Of a stretch of DNA of 64,000 nucleotides, positions 16,648 through 25,003 are shown piece after piece. Origin of the DNA: Streptomyces sp. WZ.A104 (lineage in GTDB: Bacteria > Actinomycetota > Actinomycetes > Streptomycetales > Streptomycetaceae); assembly GCF_002382885.1 (NCBI RefSeq), contig NZ_NWVL01000034.1:19531-83530 (forward strand). The letters run 5' to 3'. The notes under the pieces are model-generated. The model made no database searches. It was not told the origin of the DNA and saw only the letters and a program-made list of their open reading frames with translations. The position numbers were made by a program, and so were the translations under genes. Numbering within the stretch: the first letter of the stretch is position 1; every line of letters starts with the position of its first letter.

Positions 16648-17534
16648 GAGTTCAACTTCCCAGGTGAGGGCGGTCGGAGGGTTGCGTGATGACGTGGTGA
16701 CGTCGAGGGTCCCGGGCCGGGCGCGGACTCGTGGTCCGCGTCGGTGTACCGGTCGGAGAGGAGCACGGGCGGGGTGCGGCCGACGGCGGCGGCCAGCAGG
16801 GTGCGGTCGGGGGCGGCCCATTCGAGGAAGTACCGGCCCCCGCACCTCTCGGGGAACGCGTCGAAGACGTCGGCAGCGGCCGCTGCACCGGCACCGGCGA
16901 GGACGGAGCCGCGGCTGCGGTCGAGGCCGGTATCGGGGGTCGGGTCCGTGCCGGTGAGGTCGCTGTCGCGCAACCTGCCCAGCGCTGTGGCCCCGACTTT
17001 GACCAGGGCCTCCTTGCGCACCCAGTAGCGCAGGAAGGTCCATGGGGGATCGTCGGAGTCCAGGACCGTCTCCAGTTCGCGTGCGCTGAGCACGCGGCGC
17101 GCGATCGCAGGCGTGAAGCTGGCGCCGGCTGTCTCCTCCACGTCCACGCCCACCTCGCCCCGGCCAGCGGCCGCGGCGACGGCGCCCCGCGTGTGGGAGA
17201 GGCTGATCCCCACGTCGGGGTGGTCCGGCAGGAACGGTTTGCCGTGGTCGTCGGCCGCGCACTGCGCGCACTCCTGACGGACCACCAGGGTCTGCGCCGG
17301 GACGCCGATGAACCGGGCGGCGCACAGACGCACCAGGACGTGCGCCGCGACGAAGTCCTGACGCGCTCCGGGGGACGTCAGCCGTTCCAGCCGACCCCGC
17401 TCCTGTCGGGTCAGTGGTATCGAAGGGGCACTGCGCAGCAGTTCCGCGCTCCGGCGGACCACCACCAGCGGCCCCGCCGGTTCCCCGCCCGCTCCCGACC
17501 CGCCGGCCGCGGGCCCTTCCCGTCCTACGTGCAT
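16581..17534 (-). CDS. Sfp-type 4'-phosphopantetheinyl transferase
   Basis: 317 residues. It has the diagnostic motifs GISLSHTRGAVAAA, VGVDVEE (Mg-binding Asp/Glu) and FLRYWVRKEALVKVGATALG (W-KEA motif). The enzyme moves phosphopantetheine from CoA to the Ser of carrier domains, so it would activate the NRPS T domain and both free carrier proteins of the cluster. An N-terminal Gly/Ala-rich stretch and a C-terminal Pro/Ser-rich tail of about 50 residues are outside the family core; the tail overlaps the next gene and may be partly spurious. Start ATG 17532-17534. Confidence 0.92.
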   Translation of the reverse strand: MHVGREGPAAGGSGAGGEPAGPLVVVRRSAELLRSAPSIPLTRQERGRLERLTSPGARQDFVAAHVLVRLCAARFIGVPAQTLVVRQECAQCAADDHGKPFLPDHPDVGISLSHTRGAVAAAAGRGEVGVDVEETAGASFTPAIARRVLSARELETVLDSDDPPWTFLRYWVRKEALVKVGATALGRLRDSDLTGTDPTPDTGLDRSRGSVLAGAGAAAAADVFDAFPERCGGRYFLEWAAPDRTLLAAAVGRTPPVLLSDRYTDADHESAPGPGPSTSPRHHATLRPPSPGKLNSCPTTSTPTGPPVHARRCRADS

Positions 17535-17594
17535 TCCCCCGCCTTGCTTCCGTGCCCGTCCGCCGCCCCGACGGCGGATCCTTCCGGTCCCGTG

Positions 17595-18299
17595 TCAGTG
17601 GCCCATGGCCACTCCGCCGTCCACGGGGAGCACGGCGCCGGTGACGTAGCCGGCGTCCTCCCCGGTGAGGTAGCCGACGGCCGCCGCCACCTCGGAGGGG
17701 TCGGCCATCCGTCCTACGGGAACCTGCGCGAGCAGGACGGCACGGCGGTCCTCCGGGATGGCCGAGACCATGTCCGTGTCGGTGAAGCCCGGCGCGACCG
17801 TGTTCACCGTGATGCCGTGGCCGGCCACCTCCAGGGCCAGCGAACGGGCGAGACCGATCAGCCCGGCCTTGGATGCCGCGTAGTTCGTCTGTCCCACGGC
17901 GCCGGACAACGCGACGGCCGAGGAGATCAGCACAATCCGCCCCCAGCGGCCGCGCATCATGCCCCGGGAGGCCAGTTTCGTGGCCAGGAACGCGCCGGTG
18001 AGGTTGGTACGCAGGACGACCTCGAAATCGTCCTGGGTCATGGTGAACAGCGGCCGGTCACGCGTGATGCCCGCGTTGACCACGAGCACCTCCACGGGAC
18101 CGAGTGCGGCCTTCACCTCGGCGAAGGCGGCCGTGATCTGCTCGGGGTCGGTGACGTCGCACCGTACGCCGAACAGTCCTTCCGGCGGTTCACCGGTGCG
18201 GTAGGTGACCGCGACCTTGTCGCCGCGGTCGGCCAGGTGGCGTGCGATCGCGAGACCGATGCCTCGGTTGCCGCCGAACACCAGGGCAGTACGTGGCAT
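17595..18299 (-). CDS. FabG-like 3-oxoacyl-ACP reductase
   Basis: 234 residues, classical SDR. NADP(H) site: VFGGNRGIGLAIARHL; NAG motif in VLVVNAGITRDRPLF; catalytic Ser in LISSAVALSG and the Tyr140/Lys144 pair in QTNYAASKAG; C-terminal DGGVAMGH. It reduces beta-ketoacyl-carrier-protein thioesters. Together with the ketosynthase and crotonase in the rightward operon it would complete one reductive elongation cycle. Thirty-eight bases separate it from MbtH upstream. Confidence 0.92.
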   Translation of the reverse strand: MPRTALVFGGNRGIGLAIARHLADRGDKVAVTYRTGEPPEGLFGVRCDVTDPEQITAAFAEVKAALGPVEVLVVNAGITRDRPLFTMTQDDFEVVLRTNLTGAFLATKLASRGMMRGRWGRIVLISSAVALSGAVGQTNYAASKAGLIGLARSLALEVAGHGITVNTVAPGFTDTDMVSAIPEDRRAVLLAQVPVGRMADPSEVAAAVGYLTGEDAGYVTGAVLPVDGGVAMGH

Positions 18300-18337
18300 G
18301 GAGTCGTCCTTCGGGTACGGGAACCTCACGGCTCGGG

Positions 18338-18562
18338 TCACTTGGCGGCGCGGTCGGTCTGCTCGGCGCGCGGAGGAGCGCCGCGGCGCTCGGTGCGCCA
18401 GTGCGTGTCGATGTGGTCCAGGCACGCGCGGCGCTCGTCGGCCGCCAGGACGGTCCGCCAACCGGCCGGCGGCGTGATGTCCGCCGGCCAGACGGAGTAC
18501 TCGCCCCGGTCGTTGCGGAGCACGAGCCCGCCCTCCGCGGTGTCGTCGAACGGGCTGTTCAC
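18338..18562 (-). CDS. MbtH-like NRPS chaperone
   Basis: 74 residues; GTG 18562 overlaps the NRPS stop (GTGA). The N-terminal NSPFDD, the central YSVWPADITPPAGWRTV with its invariant Trp residues, and the following helix ACLDHIDTHWRT are the MbtH signature. MbtH proteins bind adenylation domains and are needed for their solubility or activity. Here the partner is the adjacent single-module NRPS. The 12 C-terminal residues are extra. Confidence 0.95.
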   Translation of the reverse strand: MNSPFDDTAEGGLVLRNDRGEYSVWPADITPPAGWRTVLAADERRACLDHIDTHWRTERRGAPPRAEQTDRAAK

Positions 18563-21500
18563 AGGGCCTCCTCGGGGCGGCCGAGCAGGGCCAGTTCCTT
18601 GGCCAGCCGCCTGCCGATCACCTCGGCGGGATGGACGGTCAGCATGTTCAGGTGCGCGCAGTCGACGAGCTGTTCCACCGTGCGGCCGGCTACGTGGGGC
18701 ATCCACGATTGGGCGATGGCCGCGTCACGATCGGGTTCCTCGGCCGCGGTGAAGAACAGGAGGTCTCCCTCGTACGGCTGCGGGTCGAATTCACGGCGCA
18801 GCCGGATGAGGTTGCGCACGACGTGGATGAGGCATTCGTCGTCCGGGACGACCTGGCGGACCGCGGCGATCTCGTGGATGACGAGCTGCTCATGTTCGAG
18901 GTCGTACTCCCAGGGGCCGGAACTCTCTTCCTCGTCGACCATGACGGTGTCGAGCATGGCCAGCATCTCGACGCTCTCGCCGTCCCGCTGGAGCCGGGTG
19001 GCCAGCGCGTGCGCCACCAGCCCGCCGAACGACCAGCCGAGGAACCGGTAGGGGCCGTGCGGGCGCACCGTCCGGATCTGGACCAGGTAGTCGTCGACGA
19101 GTTCGTCGAGGGTCTCGGGGAGTTCCTCACCGGGGACGATGCCGCGGGCCTGGAGCGCGTACACCGGCTGGTCGGGGCCGAGGTGGCGGAGCAGGGCGGC
19201 GTAGGCCCAGCCGAGCCCGAAGCCGGGGTGGACGCAGAACAGCGGCGGCTGGGAGCCCTCGGGGCGCAGCGGCAGGAGCACGTCGAAGTCGTTGCCCTGT
19301 TCGGCCCGGCCGAGGCGGTCGGCCAGGCCGGCGACGGTCGGCGTCTCGAACAGGTCGCGGACGGTCACGGACGCTCCGAGGACCTCGCTGATCCGGGCGA
19401 CCAGCCTGATGGCCAGAAGGGAGTGCCCGCCGAGGTCGAAGAAGCTGTCGGACGCGCCCACCCGGGGCAGCCCCAGGGCTTCGGCGAACAGGCTGGCGAT
19501 CTCCGCCTCCTGACGCGATTCGGGGACGCGTGACCCGGCGGCGGCCGTGAAACGCGGACGGGGGAGCCGGCCGCGGTCGAGCTTGCCGCTGGGCGAGAGC
19601 GGCAGTGTGTCCAGCACTGTCACCAGGTCCGGAACCATGTACTCCGGCAGGAACTTCGCGACGGAGGCCCGGATCCGGCCGCCGTCCGGCTCGTCGGCGC
19701 CGGGAGCAGGCGTGACGTAACCGACCAGCCGGCGCTCTCCGGTCTCGTCCTCGTGGACCACGGCGGCGGTCTGCGCCACCTCCGGCCGGCGGGCGAGCGC
19801 GGACTCGACCTCGCCGAGTTCCAGCCGGAAACCGCGCAGCTTGACCTGGTCGTCGACGCGGCCGACGAAGTCCAGCTGCCCGTCGGCCCGCCACCGGACG
19901 AGGTCACCGGAGCGGTACATGCGGGCGCCGTCGGGGCCGAAGGGGTCGGCGACGAAACGGGACGCCGTGAGGGCGGGGCGGTCCAGGTAGCCGCGGGCCA
20001 GTCCCTCGCCCGCGATGTAGAGCTCGCCCGTGACCCCGACGGGCACCGGCCGCAGTCGGCCATCCAGGACATACAGCCGGGTGTTGCGCAGCGGGCGGCC
20101 GATCGGCGGGGCCTCGCGCGTCGTCGGGGCGGCGTCGGAGGCGGCGGCATAGACGGTCGCCTCGGTCGGACCGTACGCGTTGACCAGCGTGGCGTCGGGA
20201 ACGGCCGTCCTGAGCAGGCCGGCCACGTGCGGCGGCAGGGCCTCGCCGGCCAGCACCAGGTAGTCCGCCCGCACCCGCAGTCCGCCGTCCGTCACGAGAC
20301 GGGCCAGCACTGAGGGGACACCGCTGACGAGGGTCCCCTCCCAGCTGCCCCGCTCGCTCAGCTCCAGCAGGTCACGGACGATCTCGATGCTGCCTCCGGA
20401 CAGCAGCGCGCCGAAGATCTCGAACACGGAGACGTCGAAGTTGAGGGAGGTCGAGGCCAGGACCCGACCCATGCCCGCGCCGAAGGTCTCGTGGGCCCAG
20501 GCGGCGAGGTTGCCCACGTTGGCGTGGCTGACGACGACGCCCTTGGGGCGCCCCGTCGACCCCGAGGTGTAGATGACGTAGGCGGTACGGGAAGGCGACT
20601 CCGGGACGTGGAACGCGCCGTCCGCCGCCCGTCCGAGCTCCGCCTCCAGCTGCGGGTCGTCCAGCCGCAGCACCGGTGCCTGCGGGTGGGCGGGCAGTCC
20701 CACCGCGGTGGCGGAGTCGCTGATCACCAGCGCGGGCGCGGAGTCCTCCAGCATGAAGGCCAGCCGCTCACTCGGATATGCCGGGTCCAGCGGCACGTAG
20801 GCGGCACCCGCCTTGAGCACGGCCAGCACCGCGACGATCATCTTCTCCGAGCGGGGAAGCGAGACGCCGACGAAATCGCCGTCGCCCACGCCCCGATCGG
20901 CCAGTGCCCGGGCCAGCCGACCCGCGCGCTCGTCGAGTTCGCGGTAGGAGAGGGTCGTTTCACGGTGCACCACGGCCGGTGCGTCCCCCCGGAGCCGTAC
21001 CTGCTCGGCGAAGAGGCCGACGATACCGGTCGAGGGGAGCGGGGCCGCCGTGTCGTTCCAGTCCTCCAGGGTGCGGGCGAGTTCCCGCTCGCCCATGATG
21101 TCCAGCTCGGTGACGGGACGCAGGGGGTCCACCGAGGCTCCGTCGAGCAGCCGCACCAGGTGGTCGCCGAGATCCGCGACGGCCTCCGCGTCGAAGCGCT
21201 CGACGTCGTACTCAAGGTAGACCCAGGCGTCCTCGCCGTCCTCCATGAAGGTGACCATCAGCTCGAACGCGGACGTGGCGTTGGCGACGGGCAGCCGTTC
21301 GACGCGCAGTCCGGCGCGCGGCACCGGGGCGGGCGAGGCGACACCGTGGTTGAGGCCGATCTGGAAGACCGGCTGTCGGCCGAAGCTGCGGGGCGGGTTC
21401 AGCGTGCGCACCAGATGGCTGAACGACAGGTGCTGGTGGCGCAGGCCCTGGAGCGTCTTGGCCCGCACCTGCCCCAGCAGGTCGAGGAACGTCGGGTCGC

Positions 21501-22425
21501 CCTCGGCACACCGCACGCGCAGGGGCATGGTGTTGACGGTGAGCCCGACGAGACGCTCGGAGCCGGGCTGGAGCCGGCTGGACATGGGCACGCCGAGCAC
21601 CAGGTCCCGTTCACCGGTGTAGCGCATGAACAGCGCGAACGCCCCCGAGGCGAGCACCGGGAAGAGCGAGCTGCCCTGCTCCGCGGCCAGGGCCCGCAGT
21701 CGCGCGACCACGGGACGGGGGACGTCCTGGCGGACGGTCGCCGCCTGGCGGCGCGTCGTGCCGGCCAGGAGCGCCCGGGGCAGGTCGAGGGTGGCCGGGG
21801 CCCCGGCCAGTTCCGTCTTCCAGTGCTCGATCGCACGCTCCAGCCGCTTGGCCGAGGCGCCCCCGCCCGTCCACGCGTCGATGAACTCGGTGTAGCCGAG
21901 GGGCAGCGTCGTCAGCGGGTCGGGCCGCTCCTCGACGAGCGCCTCGTACAGTGCCTCGAACTCGCCTGCGAGGACCTCCATGGACGCCCCGTCGGCCACG
22001 CTGTGGTGCACGACGAGCAGCAGCACGTGCCGCTCCTCGGCCAGGCGCAGCAGCGTGGCCCGCAGGAGGGGCGCCCGGTCGAGGTCGAACGGTTCGTCCT
22101 GCGCGGCGGTGAAGTGGGCGTCGAGCAGCCGCCGCGCGGACTCCTCGTCCGTCACGTCGAGTTCCACCGTCCGCAGGTCGAGCGAGACCTCGGCCGCCAC
22201 GCACTGGACGTGCCCGCCGTTCTCCTCCCGCAGGCTCACCCGCAGGGCCTCGTGACGTTCCACGAGCGCGCTCAGGGCGGAGTGCAGAGCGGTCCGGTCG
22301 AGCGGGCCGCTCAGTTCCAGGGCCAGCGCCACGTTGTGCGTGCCCGGGCTGTCATGGGTCTGTTCGGTGAACAGAACACCCTCTTGGGCGGGGAGTAGCG
22401 GGAGGTTCCTGTCCTGCATGGGCAT
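18559..22425 (-). CDS. Single-module NRPS, C-A-T-TE
   Basis: 1288 residues. Condensation domain (about 5-440) with intact HHSVADG (H140-H141...D145). Adenylation domain (about 460-960) with YTSGSTGRPKG near 620 and NAYGPTEATVY. Thiolation domain with FFDLGGHSLLAIRL, phosphopantetheine on Ser1002. Type I thioesterase (about 1075-1280) with GWSFG, Ser1132. Aligning the pocket by eye to GrsA gives the ten-residue code D V F S V A A V Y K (first Asp is D664); I cannot match it to a substrate with confidence, but the Asp and Lys ends indicate an alpha-amino acid. An N-terminal C domain with no upstream module implies that a carrier-bound donor arrives in trans, for example from either stand-alone carrier protein. 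ATG 22425 chosen. Confidence 0.95.
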   Translation of the reverse strand: MPMQDRNLPLLPAQEGVLFTEQTHDSPGTHNVALALELSGPLDRTALHSALSALVERHEALRVSLREENGGHVQCVAAEVSLDLRTVELDVTDEESARRLLDAHFTAAQDEPFDLDRAPLLRATLLRLAEERHVLLLVVHHSVADGASMEVLAGEFEALYEALVEERPDPLTTLPLGYTEFIDAWTGGGASAKRLERAIEHWKTELAGAPATLDLPRALLAGTTRRQAATVRQDVPRPVVARLRALAAEQGSSLFPVLASGAFALFMRYTGERDLVLGVPMSSRLQPGSERLVGLTVNTMPLRVRCAEGDPTFLDLLGQVRAKTLQGLRHQHLSFSHLVRTLNPPRSFGRQPVFQIGLNHGVASPAPVPRAGLRVERLPVANATSAFELMVTFMEDGEDAWVYLEYDVERFDAEAVADLGDHLVRLLDGASVDPLRPVTELDIMGERELARTLEDWNDTAAPLPSTGIVGLFAEQVRLRGDAPAVVHRETTLSYRELDERAGRLARALADRGVGDGDFVGVSLPRSEKMIVAVLAVLKAGAAYVPLDPAYPSERLAFMLEDSAPALVISDSATAVGLPAHPQAPVLRLDDPQLEAELGRAADGAFHVPESPSRTAYVIYTSGSTGRPKGVVVSHANVGNLAAWAHETFGAGMGRVLASTSLNFDVSVFEIFGALLSGGSIEIVRDLLELSERGSWEGTLVSGVPSVLARLVTDGGLRVRADYLVLAGEALPPHVAGLLRTAVPDATLVNAYGPTEATVYAAASDAAPTTREAPPIGRPLRNTRLYVLDGRLRPVPVGVTGELYIAGEGLARGYLDRPALTASRFVADPFGPDGARMYRSGDLVRWRADGQLDFVGRVDDQVKLRGFRLELGEVESALARRPEVAQTAAVVHEDETGERRLVGYVTPAPGADEPDGGRIRASVAKFLPEYMVPDLVTVLDTLPLSPSGKLDRGRLPRPRFTAAAGSRVPESRQEAEIASLFAEALGLPRVGASDSFFDLGGHSLLAIRLVARISEVLGASVTVRDLFETPTVAGLADRLGRAEQGNDFDVLLPLRPEGSQPPLFCVHPGFGLGWAYAALLRHLGPDQPVYALQARGIVPGEELPETLDELVDDYLVQIRTVRPHGPYRFLGWSFGGLVAHALATRLQRDGESVEMLAMLDTVMVDEEESSGPWEYDLEHEQLVIHEIAAVRQVVPDDECLIHVVRNLIRLRREFDPQPYEGDLLFFTAAEEPDRDAAIAQSWMPHVAGRTVEQLVDCAHLNMLTVHPAEVIGRRLAKELALLGRPEEAL

Positions 22426-22529
22426 GGCTGTCCTGTCGCGGGGGCGGGCGCGGTGGCCTGGTCGGATGGGGACGGTGAGGTGGGTCTTCCGGATGGGGCC
22501 GCCCCGGGCTCCACCCGGAAGACGACCGC

Positions 22530-23792
22530 TTACGCCTGCGGTCCCGCCGCGAGGATCGTGCCGATCCGGGCGGCGAAGTCCTCCAGGTCCTCGTCGGTCG
22601 TGACCGCGCTGACGTACATCGGCTCCTCGATGTCCGGAGCCAGGTGGTATCCGGCCTCGCGCATTCCGGCGTACAGGGTGATGAACGGCTCCTGTTCCTG
22701 GCGGGCGACGTCCTGCTTGCGGCGGATCGGCGTGCCGTGGGGAACGAAGATCAATGCGAAGATCGAACCGGTCCGGACGAAGCTGAAGTCCAGGCCGTTT
22801 GCCACGCGGTGGCGCTCGACGGCCGCTTCGAGCAGCGCGCCCTTGCGCTCCAGTTCCTCGTAGAAGCCCGGCCGGGCGAGCTCCGCCAGGGTCGCCAGGC
22901 CGGCGGCCATGGTCAGCGGGTTGCCCGCGAGGGTGCCGCCCTGGAGTACGCGCTCCTCGTCCAGCAGCCGCATGATGTCGGCGCGACCGCCGAAGGCGCC
23001 CACGGGGGTGCCACCGCCGATGATCTTGCCGAAGGCGGTGAGGTCGGGGGAGACGCCCAGCAGGTTGCTCGCGGGGCCGTAGGTCAGTCGGAAACCGGTG
23101 ATCACCTCGTCGAAGATGAGCACCGCGCCCTCACGGGTGCAGATGTCGCGCAGTTCCTGGAGGAAGCCCGGCTCCGGCAGCACGAGCGACATGTTGCAGG
23201 CGATGGGTTCGATGACGACGGCCGCGATCTCGCCCGGGTTCTCGGCGAAGAGCCGGCGCACGCCCTCCGCGTCGTTGTAGTCCGCGAAGAGGTTGGAACG
23301 CATGGCGACCGGGTCGAGACCGGCGTCGCGCATCTTCGCCTCGCCCTTGTTCTGGACCAGGTCGAAGTGGCCGTGATACCCGCCGTTGAACCGCATGATG
23401 CGGGTACGGCCGGTGTACGCGCGGGCCAGGCGCAGCGTGGACATGACCGCCTCGGTGCCGCTGCACACGAAGCGGAGCTGGTCGAGGTGGTCGGCGGTCG
23501 CGGTGATGCGCTCGGCGAGCTCGATCTCCTGCGGGCAGTACGTTCCGAAGAGCGTGCCGTTCGCGGCCTGGTCGGCGATGGCCTTGCTGACGGTCTCCGG
23601 CGCGTGGCCGAGGATCAGCGGGCCGAAGCCGCACATGAAGTCCACGTAGCGGTTGCCGTCGACGTCGTACAGGTACGGGCCGCGGGCCTCGGCCACGACC
23701 AGCGGCTCGGCCTTGACGTTGCGGCAGGCCCGCAGCGGGGAGCTGGTCCCCATGGGGATGACCGTCTGGGCGCGCTTGATCTCGGGCCTCAT
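22530..23792 (-). CDS. Glutamate-1-semialdehyde-aminomutase-like class III aminotransferase
   Basis: 420 residues; ATG overlaps the ATP-grasp stop by 4 bases. PLP-enzyme motifs: FVCSGTEAVMSTLRLARAYT, DEVITGFRLTYG (Asp228) and FGKIIGGGTPVGAFGG (Schiff-base Lys256). The GSA-aminomutase subgroup moves an amino group between neighbouring carbons (C2 and C1) or acts as a transaminase on amino-aldehydes. This is not the housekeeping hemL: it sits inside the cluster, and the SGTEA motif is preceded by Cys rather than Asn. It probably makes a beta- or omega-amino building block. Which reaction it does cannot be read from the sequence. Confidence 0.88.
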   Translation of the reverse strand: MRPEIKRAQTVIPMGTSSPLRACRNVKAEPLVVAEARGPYLYDVDGNRYVDFMCGFGPLILGHAPETVSKAIADQAANGTLFGTYCPQEIELAERITATADHLDQLRFVCSGTEAVMSTLRLARAYTGRTRIMRFNGGYHGHFDLVQNKGEAKMRDAGLDPVAMRSNLFADYNDAEGVRRLFAENPGEIAAVVIEPIACNMSLVLPEPGFLQELRDICTREGAVLIFDEVITGFRLTYGPASNLLGVSPDLTAFGKIIGGGTPVGAFGGRADIMRLLDEERVLQGGTLAGNPLTMAAGLATLAELARPGFYEELERKGALLEAAVERHRVANGLDFSFVRTGSIFALIFVPHGTPIRRKQDVARQEQEPFITLYAGMREAGYHLAPDIEEPMYVSAVTTDEDLEDFAARIGTILAAGPQA

Positions 23793-25003
23793 GACTGCTT
23801 TTCCTTTTCGGTTTCGATGGTGCACTCGCTGATCAGGACGGCCAGGAGGGCCTCGGCCTCTTCGCGGGTGTCGCGGGCGAAGTAGGCGGTCAGGACGGTC
23901 TCGAAGTTGAGCGGCGGGGCGAGGACGAAATCGCCGTCCTGCTTGTGGAGGTGGACGGTGGTGACGTCGTTCTTCTCGCACACCTCGACGGCCCGCGCGG
24001 TGTCACGCAGGAAACCGCTGTCCTCGATGGGGGCGTCGAACTCCAACGCCACCCGGTGGTGCGTGGGCTCGGGCGCGATCGGCCCGCGGCCCAGCTGGTG
24101 CAGGAGCGCGTAGGCGTCAAGACCGGTGCAGATGCGCAGCTGCTGGAAGGTGGTGGTGCCACCGCCGCAGAGGCGGGGGGCCAGTTCGAGGATGCGCAGG
24201 TTGCCCTGGCCGTCGAAGCGGAACTCGGCGTGGAAGGGCGAGTTGTCCAGGCCCACGGCGGGCACGATGCTCTCCAGCATCGCCTGGAAGTCCACGCCGA
24301 GTTCGGGGTCGAAGGGCTCGGTGAGATAGGCGACCTCGTGGAAGAGCGGGCCGACCAGGGGCGGCAGCTTGCGGTGCACCTGGAGCGCGAGCACTCGGCC
24401 CTCGCTCACCATGCCGTCCACGGCGTACTCGTTGCCGTCGAGGTACTCCTCGGCGAGCATCGTGGACTGGCCCGCGCTCTGGCGCAGCAGTGTGCAGACC
24501 CGCTTGGTCTGCACGAAGGCCTTGGCGAACTCGGCGGGGGTGTCCACCTTGACCACGCCGGCGCTGTAGAAGCCGTTCGAGGGCTTGAGCACGATCGGGA
24601 AGGAGAGCCCGGCCGCCCCGACGACCTCCAGGGCCGCGGGCGCCTTCAGCGACGGGTCGAGTTCGACGTGCCGGGTGATGTGGTCGCGGACCGCCGGGTG
24701 CGCCTTGAACCGGGTCTTGTCGGACAGGCACAGCAGGGCGTCGATGCTGCGCGCGGTCAGACCGAGCTCGGCGCGCAGCAGGTCCAGCTGGATCTGGTAG
24801 CTGTCGTGGAAGGAGATGACCTCGTCGACGGTGTCGAGGTCCACCGAGCTGCGGGCGCTGTCCGCTACGGTGCGCTGCCAGTTCTCCCGGTCGTCCGCGT
24901 CGAGGGCGGGCGGGGCGAAGAACTGCACGGTGTGGCCGTGCTCGTCGGCGTAGTGGAGGTAGTCACGGCAGTTCTCGCGCTGCCCGAGGATCAGTACGTT
25001 CAC
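23789..25003 (-). CDS. ATP-grasp amino-acid/carrier-protein ligase
   Basis: 404 residues; GTG 25003 is in a GTGA overlap with the MATE gene. Layout: pre-ATP-grasp domain (NVLILGQRENCRDYL), Lys-containing strand FPIVLKPSNGFYSAGVV, clamp YLDGNEYAVDGMV and the metal/ATP motif LRILELAPRLCGGGTT near the end. ATP-grasp ligases form an acyl-phosphate and couple it to an amine or thiol. Known uses in natural products are dipeptide ligation (BacD type) and loading glutamate on a carrier protein (BtrJ). The nearby free carrier proteins and the BtrH homologue make the second plausible here; both are inference. Confidence 0.88.
   Translation of the reverse strand: MNVLILGQRENCRDYLHYADEHGHTVQFFAPPALDADDRENWQRTVADSARSSVDLDTVDEVISFHDSYQIQLDLLRAELGLTARSIDALLCLSDKTRFKAHPAVRDHITRHVELDPSLKAPAALEVVGAAGLSFPIVLKPSNGFYSAGVVKVDTPAEFAKAFVQTKRVCTLLRQSAGQSTMLAEEYLDGNEYAVDGMVSEGRVLALQVHRKLPPLVGPLFHEVAYLTEPFDPELGVDFQAMLESIVPAVGLDNSPFHAEFRFDGQGNLRILELAPRLCGGGTTTFQQLRICTGLDAYALLHQLGRGPIAPEPTHHRVALEFDAPIEDSGFLRDTARAVEVCEKNDVTTVHLHKQDGDFVLAPPLNFETVLTAYFARDTREEAEALLAVLISECTIETEKEKQS

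Noticed and set aside
18559..22425. Assigning a definite amino acid to the NRPS from its pocket code
   Set aside because: The hand-aligned code does not match a code I can recall with certainty, and a single misaligned residue would change the answer.
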